From: a virus
Length of the DNA stretch: 46,514 nt
Reading direction: 5' to 3' (one strand)
IMG/VR virus record: IMGVR_UViG_3300009181_000122
Location: 1 to 46,514 of that record
A program made the position numbers and the translations under genes. A model generated the notes under the pieces. It was given only the letters and a program-made list of their open reading frames with translations, did no database searches and was not told the DNA's origin. Shown piece after piece: positions 34,526-41,528 of this stretch (positions within the stretch are counted from its first letter, which is position 1; each line of letters starts with the position of its first letter).

Positions 34526-35122
34526 ATGGAAGAACTTATATCTCGCGCCAAGGCTGGAGACAAGGAAGCGTTCGGCTTGTTGTCTGAACTCATACGACCT
34601 AAACTCCTCAGCCATATTATCTATCATGTTCGGAATAGGGATATGGCTGAGAATATAATACAACACACATTCTACAAAGCGTTAAAGAAAATAGACTCAG
34701 TACAAGATGGCAAGTTCTATTTCAATGCTTGGATATATACCATAGCGGGCAACCTCATCAGGGACGAGCGCCGCAAGATGCTCAGTCAGAACACCTATTC
34801 GCTTGAGGCCAGAATAGGACTTACCAATGAAAACGCAGACCTCGATCACGCTGAAGACTTCGGGGTCGTGATGATGAATGCAGAACTTGACAGCAGCGTC
34901 CTCGATCCAGCCATGATCTATGAGCGGGAGGAAGAGCGTGTCGAGACTCATGCTCGCCTCAGGATAGCAATGCAACTGCTCACTCCAGTGCAGCGAGAGA
35001 CTTTGATCCGCAGAAGCAATGGTGAGACCTACGCTGAGATTGGCGAAAGCATTGGCATGTCTTGGCAGTCGGTAAAAGGCATTCTGGAAAAAGTCAGGAA
35101 GATCGTAAGGGATGCCTACTAG
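34526..35122 (+). CDS. ECF-like sigma factor (sigma70 family)
   Basis: A 198-residue sigma70-family protein with only regions 2 and 4. Region 2 is visible as AENIIQHTFYKALKKI followed by FNAWIYTIAGNLIRDERRK (about 41-92). Region 4 is LTPVQRETLIRRSNGETYAE followed by IGESIGMSWQSVKGILEKV (about 152-190). A linker with acidic residues separates them. Phage sigma factors redirect host RNA polymerase to late or middle promoters. It is alone on the plus strand, facing away from dnaE. The ATG at 34526 has GGGGAGA upstream. Which promoters it serves cannot be read directly; the two leader/terminator units near 19-20 kb are candidates. Confidence 0.9.
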   Translation: MEELISRAKAGDKEAFGLLSELIRPKLLSHIIYHVRNRDMAENIIQHTFYKALKKIDSVQDGKFYFNAWIYTIAGNLIRDERRKMLSQNTYSLEARIGLTNENADLDHAEDFGVVMMNAELDSSVLDPAMIYEREEERVETHARLRIAMQLLTPVQRETLIRRSNGETYAEIGESIGMSWQSVKGILEKVRKIVRDAY

Positions 35123-35127
35123 ACACA

Positions 35128-35165
35128 GAAAAACCCACCGCTGGCTTAAGATTTGCCTTGGTGGG
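35128..35165 (-). terminator. Rho-independent terminator between sigma gene and late genes
   Basis: On the minus strand CCCACC, an inner GGC/GCC pair, and GGTGGG form a hairpin followed by TTTTT. It would stop the late transcript coming from the right before it runs antisense through the sigma gene. The plus strand lacks a T-run. Confidence 0.7.
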
Positions 35166-35169
35166 TCAG

Positions 35170-35330
35170 TCTGATTGTCAAGAACTACAGGCTCTTGACC
35201 TCCCGAGTTGCTTGGGTGGATAGCCCTCGACCCTAGCACGCCAGTGCTAGGTCGCTAACAACCGGCTAGAAGGTGCGGTCTTTCCGGCCCGGTCTATTTC
35301 TAAACAGTTCCCCGCTACCTCAATTGGAAG
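35170..35330. other. Structured non-coding region with two strong hairpins
   Basis: There is no ORF here. GTCAAGA...TCTTGAC (35177-35199) forms a 7-bp stem. At 35221-35268 TAGCC pairs with GGCTA, and inside it CGACCCTAGCAC pairs with GTGCTAGGTCG around a GCCA loop (one bulge), giving a long two-step hairpin. It lies in the convergent space after the sigma gene. A small RNA, or a processing/protein-binding site, is possible; no known RNA family was recognised. Confidence 0.55.
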
Positions 35331-35370
35331 TGTGAGCAGATCATACAGCCCACCCCCGGCTGCCGTCAAG

Positions 35371-35517
35371 TCAGTCGTACATCATGGGCTTCTTGCTCGG
35401 CCCCATCTTGCCCATGCCCTTCATGGCGGCAGCGTCCTTCTTCATGTCCTTCTTCAGGCCAGCCTTGCTAGTCGGCTCCTTCTCCATGCCCTTGGGCATC
35501 TTCTTCGCCATAGCCAT
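35371..35517 (-). CDS. Lys/Met-rich mini-protein
   Basis: A 48-residue basic protein (MAMAKKMPKGMEKEP, GLKKDMKKDAAAMKGMGKMG), about one third Lys plus Met. The ATG at 35517 has GAGGAGG eight bases upstream. It is last in a run of four small basic proteins. The composition suggests DNA/RNA binding or a virion-packaged histone-like peptide, but this is inference. Confidence 0.65.
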   Translation of the reverse strand: MAMAKKMPKGMEKEPTSKAGLKKDMKKDAAAMKGMGKMGPSKKPMMYD

Positions 35518-35518
35518 T

Positions 35519-35641
35519 TTACTTGCCTCCTCGCTTCATCATGGAAGAAATCATCTTCTTGTCGTCTACCTTGTCTTTGGCTTCTGCCTTCTTCAAGGCA
35601 CCAGCCAGAGCCTTCTTGTCCACGCCTTTGCTTGCGGCCAC
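35519..35641 (-). CDS. Lys/Ala-rich mini-protein, GTG start
   Basis: A 40-residue basic protein (AASKGVDKKALAGALKKAEA, KVDDKKMISSMMKRGG). The GTG at 35641 overlaps the stop of the upstream gene (TAGTG) and has AAGGAG eight bases upstream. Function unknown; see the neighbours. Confidence 0.6.
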   Translation of the reverse strand: MAASKGVDKKALAGALKKAEAKDKVDDKKMISSMMKRGGK

Positions 35642-35727
35642 TACTTCGCTCCTTTCTTGCTGCAATGACAAATAGTCTTGCCATTATGTCCCTTTGGTGC
35701 GCCCTTCATGCTAACCTTTGGTGCCAT
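35641..35727 (-). CDS. Very small basic protein with CHC motif
   Basis: A 28-residue ORF (MAPKVSMKGAPKGHNGK, then ICHCSKKGAK). ATG at 35727 with AAGGA about nine bases upstream; its stop overlaps the next GTG. The CHC triad may bind metal. The tight stop-start overlap and the shared Lys-rich style support translation. Confidence 0.5.
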   Translation of the reverse strand: MAPKVSMKGAPKGHNGKTICHCSKKGAK

Positions 35728-35739
35728 GCTTAATTATCC

Positions 35740-35904
35740 TTACCCCTTCACCTTCTTGAGTGCAGGATTTGCTCGCTTTGCTGCCGGGCTGGCGTTCCTC
35801 GCACTACTGGCAAGGATTGCGCCAGCAGCCTCCATTGACACGCCGCTCTTCTTGGAGATTTCTTTCTGCACTTCCTTGAATCCCCGGTGCTTCTTTACTT
35901 CTGC
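35740..35904 (-). CDS. Small Lys-rich phage protein (ASPAAKRANP tail)
   Basis: A 54-residue basic protein (MAEVKKHRGFKEVQKEISKK, SGVSMEAAGAILASSARNAS, then PAAKRANPALKKVKG). The ending ASPAAKRANPxLKKVKG matches a small phage protein pattern I recall from many uncultured phages, so a virion- or DNA-associated role is likely, though undetermined. The start may be three codons earlier. It overlaps the preceding membrane-protein gene by 10 bp. Confidence 0.7.
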   Translation of the reverse strand, partial: AEVKKHRGFKEVQKEISKKSGVSMEAAGAILASSARNASPAAKRANPALKKVKG

Positions 35905-36122
35905 CATTCTTGCCATCCCATGTAACTGATTATCACCATTAGTAACGAATCTGCCCATGCCTCAAATTCGTGAATTGCATCTGGATGTCCTGCCCATTCG
36001 GCAATTGTCTCAAATGCACCTATCACCCCCACAGCACGGGCCACTAGAAAAATAATCCTCAGCCCAAGAAATGCCCCCCAGAATCCAGCGAATATCTCCG
36101 CTACCACTCGCGTCTTTTTCAT
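35895..36122 (-). CDS. Two-TM membrane protein; possible holin
   Basis: A 75-residue protein with a Lys start, one clear hydrophobic helix (FAGFWGAFLGLRIIFLVARA) and a second near the C-terminus (LLMVIISYMGWQEWQK). Small two-helix membrane proteins next to an amidase are typical holin or antiholin candidates. The neighbouring 36126-36341 product is the other candidate. Confidence 0.7.
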   Translation of the reverse strand: MKKTRVVAEIFAGFWGAFLGLRIIFLVARAVGVIGAFETIAEWAGHPDAIHEFEAWADSLLMVIISYMGWQEWQK

Positions 36123-36125
36123 GCA

Positions 36126-36341
36126 CTACCCCGATGGAGCAGTAGTACTACCCCCGTTCGTCTGCGCGTTCTTTATCTTGCTTGTCAAGAAGTAACTCGA
36201 AACAGCACCTGCAAGACCAGTAAGTGCTGTCTGCGCCTGAGCCTCTCCGGTGATTGCAAGATAGACGGTTGCACTGATGACAATGATTGCAACGATTGCA
36301 GCCACAAAATCAGTGATACTCGCCTCATGCACCATCATCAT
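36126..36341 (-). CDS. Small membrane protein; candidate holin
   Basis: A 71-residue protein with a transmembrane helix (FVAAIVAIIVISATVYLAIT) and a second weakly hydrophobic stretch (ALTGLAGAVSSYFLTS), then a Gly/Ser/Thr-rich tail. It directly follows the amidase gene (ATGA overlap at 36338-36341), the usual place of a holin. Pore formation is inferred from context only. Confidence 0.75.
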   Translation of the reverse strand: MMMVHEASITDFVAAIVAIIVISATVYLAITGEAQAQTALTGLAGAVSSYFLTSKIKNAQTNGGSTTAPSG

Positions 36342-37102
36342 GCACCACCAACCACAGCGGGATCACAGTCCTTGCACTTTTCCACGGCGGCATCACGCTC
36401 GGCCTGTGCAATGGCGAGCAGTCCCTCTAGGCTCTCCACCTGCTGAGCCAAGAGGTCGTATCGCCCTAGCAGTTGATCAATCTCCTCGGCGCTCTTGATC
36501 TCATGTCTTGCACATGCGTCTAGAATCTGCTTTTCTTCAATGCTCATTTCAGGTTCCTCCTCTACTTTAACGCTCTTGTATGGATTATGAGAGAAAAGAT
36601 AGCCATGCCCTGCACCATCTTCCGCATCGAATCCCTCCCAGTCGAATCCTTCTGGTTCCCTCACGCGTCGGTCACTCTGAACCATACCGTGGCCCACATA
36701 GTGCAACTCGCCATAGGTCTCCTTGAAATGGTCGAAGAGGTCATAGAGCGCAACCAACTGCTTGTACTCATAGCCGCTGGCTTCGGGAATGTCAGGGTGA
36801 CACACGATTTCGATGCCGATGGTACAGGTGTTGATGTCGCTGCCACTGAACCACGGTGCCGAGTCTTGCACCCATGCAGGATTCCAGCGATCACACCGGG
36901 CGGTGTGCCATGCGATATCCACCTCTGGAATGTCAGCATAGATGGTTCCGTCTCTATCCACAATGTAATGCCAACTGCCATTGGAACTACAGGCCACAGC
37001 CCTTGTCGTTCCCGTATGATGCAGAACCACGCCCTTGATTTCCCTACGCTTGCCAATTGGAGTCACGGTCTTGTGCTGGGTGTTCCTAGTTACCGCGTTC
37101 AT
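36338..37102 (-). CDS. N-acetylmuramoyl-L-alanine amidase (endolysin)
   Basis: A 254-residue amidase_2/PGRP-type enzyme that cleaves the bond between MurNAc and the stem-peptide L-Ala in peptidoglycan. Zinc ligands are seen in VVLHHTGTTR (His 28/29) and in the GHGMVQSDRR segment; HYIVDRDGTIY and NTCTIGIEI are conserved fold strands. After about residue 180, a coiled-coil tail (QVESLEGLLAIAQAERDAAV) and Cys-rich end (KCKDCDPAV) may anchor or multimerise the enzyme. No signal peptide; a holin is needed. It is flanked by three small membrane proteins. Confidence 0.92.
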   Translation of the reverse strand: MNAVTRNTQHKTVTPIGKRREIKGVVLHHTGTTRAVACSSNGSWHYIVDRDGTIYADIPEVDIAWHTARCDRWNPAWVQDSAPWFSGSDINTCTIGIEIVCHPDIPEASGYEYKQLVALYDLFDHFKETYGELHYVGHGMVQSDRRVREPEGFDWEGFDAEDGAGHGYLFSHNPYKSVKVEEEPEMSIEEKQILDACARHEIKSAEEIDQLLGRYDLLAQQVESLEGLLAIAQAERDAAVEKCKDCDPAVVGGA

Positions 37103-37274
37103 TTCTTCGATCCATCCTTTCCAGTACTTCGATCATCTTGCTAAGTGCATTTTTTATGTCTTCAACGTCATGCTTGATATCATTGACAACTACCTTGAAA
37201 AGATAGAGTCCGGCAAACGTAAGCACCACACCGGTTGATTGACCAGCGAGCGACGCAATGAAATCAGTATCCAT
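37086..37274 (-). CDS. Small TM plus coiled-coil protein (possible spanin/holin component)
   Basis: A 62-residue protein: a hydrophobic segment (GVVLTFAGLYLFKVVV) followed by a charged helix (DIKHDVEDIKNALSKMIEVL) and a basic end. The helix-with-one-TM layout resembles XhlA or inner-membrane spanin subunits. The ATG at 37274 overlaps the upstream stop (TAATG). It overlaps the amidase start by 17 bp, so it belongs to the lysis cassette. Confidence 0.7.
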   Translation of the reverse strand: MDTDFIASLAGQSTGVVLTFAGLYLFKVVVNDIKHDVEDIKNALSKMIEVLERMDRRNERGN

Positions 37275-37996
37275 TACAGCAAGAACGACCACGCAAGTCT
37301 TGACACAGATCCGGGAGTTGCCACTGATCCGTCAGATCCAAAAGATGCACATACTGTTTCTGAACCACTATTTAATCTGGTAAGGATCTCCAGTTTTCCG
37401 TCCCCGGCATCCGTGCTTGTACTCGTCCTGAACATGAAATCCCTCAGGTTGTTGGTTGATCCGCTCTTGCTTGTGGCTCTCAGGATAATCTTTGGCCCAA
37501 CCTGTGACCCCGATGCCACCTGCACTGGCGCAACAACAATTGCCTCGCTGTTGGCAGTCTGGCTTGCAAGCGAGATAGGCAAGTACATCGTATGGAGCGT
37601 AGGAGTCCAGCGTTCTACCTCTGCTCCTTGGCTTGCCAGAGAGATGGTGCCATTGTTGTCGTTGCCACCCGGATGCCAGAAGCCCGTGTCGCTGTCTGCA
37701 CCAAGGCTGACGCTAGGAGATACCACTCCGCCCCCGCTGATTGATCCTGCTGCAAAAGAGAAGGCCACACCGGAATCGCTGACCCGAAGCAAATCTCCAG
37801 TGTCAGTGCTATTCCTGACCAGCAGTCCCACGGAACCCGCGTATCTATTCCTGATTTTTACTGCTGGCTGAGTACTTGAAGTTACCGCAGTAATCGCTAC
37901 AGGAGTGCCGTAACTTTCGTCACCCTCCCAAGCCTTGATGATCTGCAATATATGTTCTTTCCGGACTGTGGTTCCAAGGTCTCTGTCAAAACTCAT
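37274..37996 (-). CDS. Virion structural/fibre protein
   Basis: A 240-residue beta-rich protein (Ser/Thr/Gly-rich; ADSDTGFWHPGGNDNNGTIS) with no catalytic motif. In composition it resembles phage fibre or appendage proteins, and the GADSDTGFW motif recurs in many phage fibre sequences I have seen. It ends the fibre cluster and is translationally coupled to the lysis cassette. Confidence 0.7.
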   Translation of the reverse strand: MSFDRDLGTTVRKEHILQIIKAWEGDESYGTPVAITAVTSSTQPAVKIRNRYAGSVGLLVRNSTDTGDLLRVSDSGVAFSFAAGSISGGGVVSPSVSLGADSDTGFWHPGGNDNNGTISLASQGAEVERWTPTLHTMYLPISLASQTANSEAIVVAPVQVASGSQVGPKIILRATSKSGSTNNLRDFMFRTSTSTDAGDGKLEILTRLNSGSETVCASFGSDGSVATPGSVSRLAWSFLL

Positions 37997-38001
37997 TGTT
38001 G

Positions 38002-40218
38002 TTATCCTGTCATGTCATAATAAGAAACGAACACGCCCTCTGTATACTGGGCCTCTTCATATACTGCCGCAGCCTGTAGCACAAAATCGTCGTAGAGGTT
38101 TAGCCTGAATTTTGCCGTAATACCAGATTGCGCGTCTGGAGTTGCCTGATCAGTCCAAGTCCACACCAGCCCGGTTGGCTTGTCAAACTGAGCCTGTCGC
38201 TCAACTCCCTCGGGTCCAACAACCGTGAACAGCGACTTGCTATCTTTGAGCAACTCCAGAATATTGAGTCTTGACATTCCAGAATATTGGTTTTTACCAG
38301 TCACAACTGTCTGATCCTGCGCTACAAAGACAACGCAGTCAACAAACTTTGACGATGGCATATGCGGCACAAAGTCAACACTTACGGAAGTAATTGCAGA
38401 AGAAACCGTATTGTCTGATCCGTAGAATAAAAGTTTTATTCCAATCTTATATCCATTATAATTTCTTGGCAAAGATATTTCAGAAACTGGAGATAAAGTA
38501 ATAGACCCTATTCTTTGCCATTCCGAGTTATCAATTTTTGCGTATACATCTACATAATTTAATGCGCTTACTTTTTCGCTTGTAACTGTTATTCTCATAA
38601 ATGTTTTAAAAATATTTGATATAAAGCAATCATGGTCAGGAATGGTAACGCTTTTCCCACTAACATCAAAAAGCATGTTCGTGTCGGTAAGCAATGTCTT
38701 TCCCGGCTTTGGCAAGGTGACAAAATGCACGCTTGGCAATACCTGCGCACCAGATGGATTTGTCTGTGTTCCAATGCACAAGACCGGATTTGTACTCGAA
38801 TTTACACTTGTAATGTAAATTGATGTTGCTCTTTCATTTGGAATATATGGGGCAACACTATGCCACATCATTCTCAAATTGCCTTCTCTATTCTGGTCGG
38901 CTGCTGCACCGACCTGAAAAGCCCCAAGTCTTCCCTTCAAGATATAGGAATCTGTTCCATTCCAGAATGCGGCATAGAGCCACTCAGGATCTCCAGCGTA
39001 AATGACTGCATGTCCACGCACTGGGCCGTTGTTTCCCGGAATTGACTCAGGCCCAACGCTTACCAGTGTGCCTCCAATCTGCCCGTCAAGTTCGACATAC
39101 ATATAGAGTCCACGGGGAGTCGGGATAAAGAGCCTGCCGTTCCAGACTCGCATTGTGCGCCCACTATCAGCGTCAGATACCCCATTCTTCTTGTCAATGA
39201 TTGGGGATGGTATGCCACCGCTGGCGTCTGTCTGCACCCTGAATGCAGAACCATTGCTTGCGGTGATCACGATCATGTCTCTCAATGCTGCTATTCCAGT
39301 AATGCTTTCCAGTTCTGGATTCAAGGAGAGTGGAGAAATCTGGGCAACCCAGTTACTCCAGACAAATGGATCTTGCTCTTGTATCAAAGGCCATATCGCC
39401 TGCTTTGCAGCAGTACCTCCAACGATGGGAACAAAATTGGGGGCAGTGCTGGCCCAGAGATATTCGCCTCCTGTTACTGCGGTGGAATAGACTCCAGATG
39501 TCCAGTGCGTGAATCGCACAGGATTATTGTTTACTCCGCCAGATACCTCCGCAGTGTCTTCCTCCCAAATTAGAGTCCCATTGGTAGCGCCCTCATAGCA
39601 GCGGACCACCGGCGCATCTTTCGCTCCAATCAAGACCCCCATGCGCGTGGCTCCACCACTGATTCCCCAAGTCCAAGATGGAGAAGCCTCGGTAAGTTTC
39701 CGTGTCGAAAGCAGCACACCATCCACAGTGCCGCTGCCCGCGCCTGACGTGGCCGGTGCTGCCGCTATTGTTTCTGTGTTGAGCGTTGTGGTAATCTTTC
39801 TTATTGTTCCATTTTCCTGAACTGCATACAGTCCAGAAGATCCATCTCTAAAATCAAATTCAAAAAAATCAATTACTCTTCCCGCAGCAGATAGGAGTTC
39901 TATTTTTCTTCGCTGCAATGGCCTGACAATCTTCCTCGACAATTCTGTCAGCGGTCCCTCTCCAGAAGCGAGATAGCGACCACCTGCGTAATGGATGTCT
40001 GGACCAACCGTGCCCCCGCTCCAGTCAGTCCATCCCACGGTTTTCTTGTAGCCCGGAGAACTACTTGCAAACGCTTGTTCTTCAGCCGAAGTAATCTCGC
40101 TGACCGCAGAAATCCCGGAATACTGATACGTCCAGCCGTTCCTGAACTGGTCGGCAGATAGTGAATAGGAAACCCCATCAATCCTAATGGACCCAATGTT
40201 TCTTGTTTTTCCTGCCAT
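38002..40218 (-). CDS. Large beta-rich structural (tail/appendage) protein
   Basis: A 738-residue protein, beta-rich throughout. N-terminal IGSIRIDGVSYSLSADQF is followed by several repeated strand-rich blocks, e.g. RMGVLIGAKDAPVVRCYEG and RDMIVITASNGSAFRVQTD, reminiscent of beta-propeller or beta-helix spike domains. No catalytic residues were recognised. The ATG at 40218 overlaps the upstream stop (TAATG), so it is co-translated with the preceding fibre protein. A tail-associated role is inferred from composition and position. Confidence 0.75.
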   Translation of the reverse strand: MAGKTRNIGSIRIDGVSYSLSADQFRNGWTYQYSGISAVSEITSAEEQAFASSSPGYKKTVGWTDWSGGTVGPDIHYAGGRYLASGEGPLTELSRKIVRPLQRRKIELLSAAGRVIDFFEFDFRDGSSGLYAVQENGTIRKITTTLNTETIAAAPATSGAGSGTVDGVLLSTRKLTEASPSWTWGISGGATRMGVLIGAKDAPVVRCYEGATNGTLIWEEDTAEVSGGVNNNPVRFTHWTSGVYSTAVTGGEYLWASTAPNFVPIVGGTAAKQAIWPLIQEQDPFVWSNWVAQISPLSLNPELESITGIAALRDMIVITASNGSAFRVQTDASGGIPSPIIDKKNGVSDADSGRTMRVWNGRLFIPTPRGLYMYVELDGQIGGTLVSVGPESIPGNNGPVRGHAVIYAGDPEWLYAAFWNGTDSYILKGRLGAFQVGAAADQNREGNLRMMWHSVAPYIPNERATSIYITSVNSSTNPVLCIGTQTNPSGAQVLPSVHFVTLPKPGKTLLTDTNMLFDVSGKSVTIPDHDCFISNIFKTFMRITVTSEKVSALNYVDVYAKIDNSEWQRIGSITLSPVSEISLPRNYNGYKIGIKLLFYGSDNTVSSAITSVSVDFVPHMPSSKFVDCVVFVAQDQTVVTGKNQYSGMSRLNILELLKDSKSLFTVVGPEGVERQAQFDKPTGLVWTWTDQATPDAQSGITAKFRLNLYDDFVLQAAAVYEEAQYTEGVFVSYYDMTG

Positions 40219-41519
40219 TATCGTTTGCCCCAAGAATTTCTTTTCAGGGCCAAAGGATTTCTAGACCTCTGATATGCCTGCCACTCTCTCTCGACTTTTA
40301 CTCTTCCGGCTTCAAATCGCGTAGTGTCAATAGTCTTTGGCCTTGACAGACCAGTGTAAATAAACCTTAGCGCCCCAGTGGCAATATAGTCTCTGGCTCC
40401 AATAGGGAATTCATGCGCATCATCGCTAGGGATCGGGAATGGCATTGCCACGCTAAGGCAAATTGGCCCAGACCAGTCAGAAGGCTCAAACTCAAGCCAG
40501 TTACTCCTTGGTTCCGGCAGTCCCGCAATGACGCGATACTCCTTTGCCTCGGCACTGCCTGCTCCATCTAGGTAAGCAACCGCCGCAATATATTGATCAT
40601 AGGGAATCATCCAAGGTGGCAACGGGGTTCCCTTGGACATGTTGTCGTATACCGCCACTCCCGACCATGATGCGTTTCCTATAAGTCGGACGTGCACGGA
40701 CTTGCACCCAACTGGCGCAACGAAACTCCCACCGAAAAACCCTTCTTTCCCTTCTACCGTGCCACTCGCGCCCCCAAACCATGTCACGCTGATTTCTGAA
40801 TTGGATGTTTCGTTCCATGCAGAAACTGATATGCTGTCGCTAATTGCAGTTGGATTCCCCAGAGCATAGACGCGATACGACCTCAGTGCAGTTACTGGGA
40901 ATGAAGTGCTCCGGGCGTATCCACCGCCAGCCGTCTGACTCACCTTGATATGTCTTGCTGATCCTACATCAGTTGCTTTTGTCGCCGTTGCAAGATTTGT
41001 AGTCCATGCATCTACGGTGCTATATTGCATGTCTCCATCAACAATGAGTCCACCAAGGAAAACCCATGCTCCCATTCTTGCGGTATTACAGGCCCAGTCA
41101 ATTGCAGAATTGATATCTGCTGGTGAAACACCATGAGTATGTATTTCATATTCCGTGGTGCCATTCACTGGCTGACTTGAAAAAGTTCTTCCAATGGTGA
41201 CCGTGCCATCTGAAGGAGAATACGATGCAATCCTATGAGTCTCAGATGTTGAATCTGTATTGAGTTTCATCAGCCATGCATTCTCAAATCTATCAGAATC
41301 ATATGCAATATCAACAAGGCCGTCACTACTCTGATCGACCATCTTTGTCATTCCCTGAAGGACATTGCTACCATCACTTGCAGTTCCAGTGAATAGTCCA
41401 CCTAGTCCCCACGGTCCCGCAATATACCTTCTCAAATTCTTTCTATTTACAACATTAGTATTGTAATTTGAAGATTGAGCCTGCGCTGCTGTTGGTGATA
41501 TGATTTGTGACGTTGGCAT
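40218..41519 (-). CDS. Tail/appendage protein
   Basis: A 433-residue protein rich in Gly, Ser, Thr and Ala, with a beta-sandwich-like middle (SYRVYALGNPTAISDSISVS, then GKEGFFGGSFVAPVGCKSV, as in carbohydrate-binding modules). A basic C-terminus ends the protein. The N-terminus begins MPTSQIISPTAAQAQSSN. No diagnostic motif; likely part of the host-recognition or appendage apparatus. It is coupled to the next gene. Confidence 0.75.
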   Translation of the reverse strand: MPTSQIISPTAAQAQSSNYNTNVVNRKNLRRYIAGPWGLGGLFTGTASDGSNVLQGMTKMVDQSSDGLVDIAYDSDRFENAWLMKLNTDSTSETHRIASYSPSDGTVTIGRTFSSQPVNGTTEYEIHTHGVSPADINSAIDWACNTARMGAWVFLGGLIVDGDMQYSTVDAWTTNLATATKATDVGSARHIKVSQTAGGGYARSTSFPVTALRSYRVYALGNPTAISDSISVSAWNETSNSEISVTWFGGASGTVEGKEGFFGGSFVAPVGCKSVHVRLIGNASWSGVAVYDNMSKGTPLPPWMIPYDQYIAAVAYLDGAGSAEAKEYRVIAGLPEPRSNWLEFEPSDWSGPICLSVAMPFPIPSDDAHEFPIGARDYIATGALRFIYTGLSRPKTIDTTRFEAGRVKVEREWQAYQRSRNPLALKRNSWGKR

Positions 41520-41528
41520 TATCTATTC

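Noticed and set aside
34336-34593. Longer version of the small gene before dnaE (85 codons)
   Set aside because: Its upstream part overlaps the sigma factor start without an SD, whereas the inner ATG at 34449 has a near-perfect SD.
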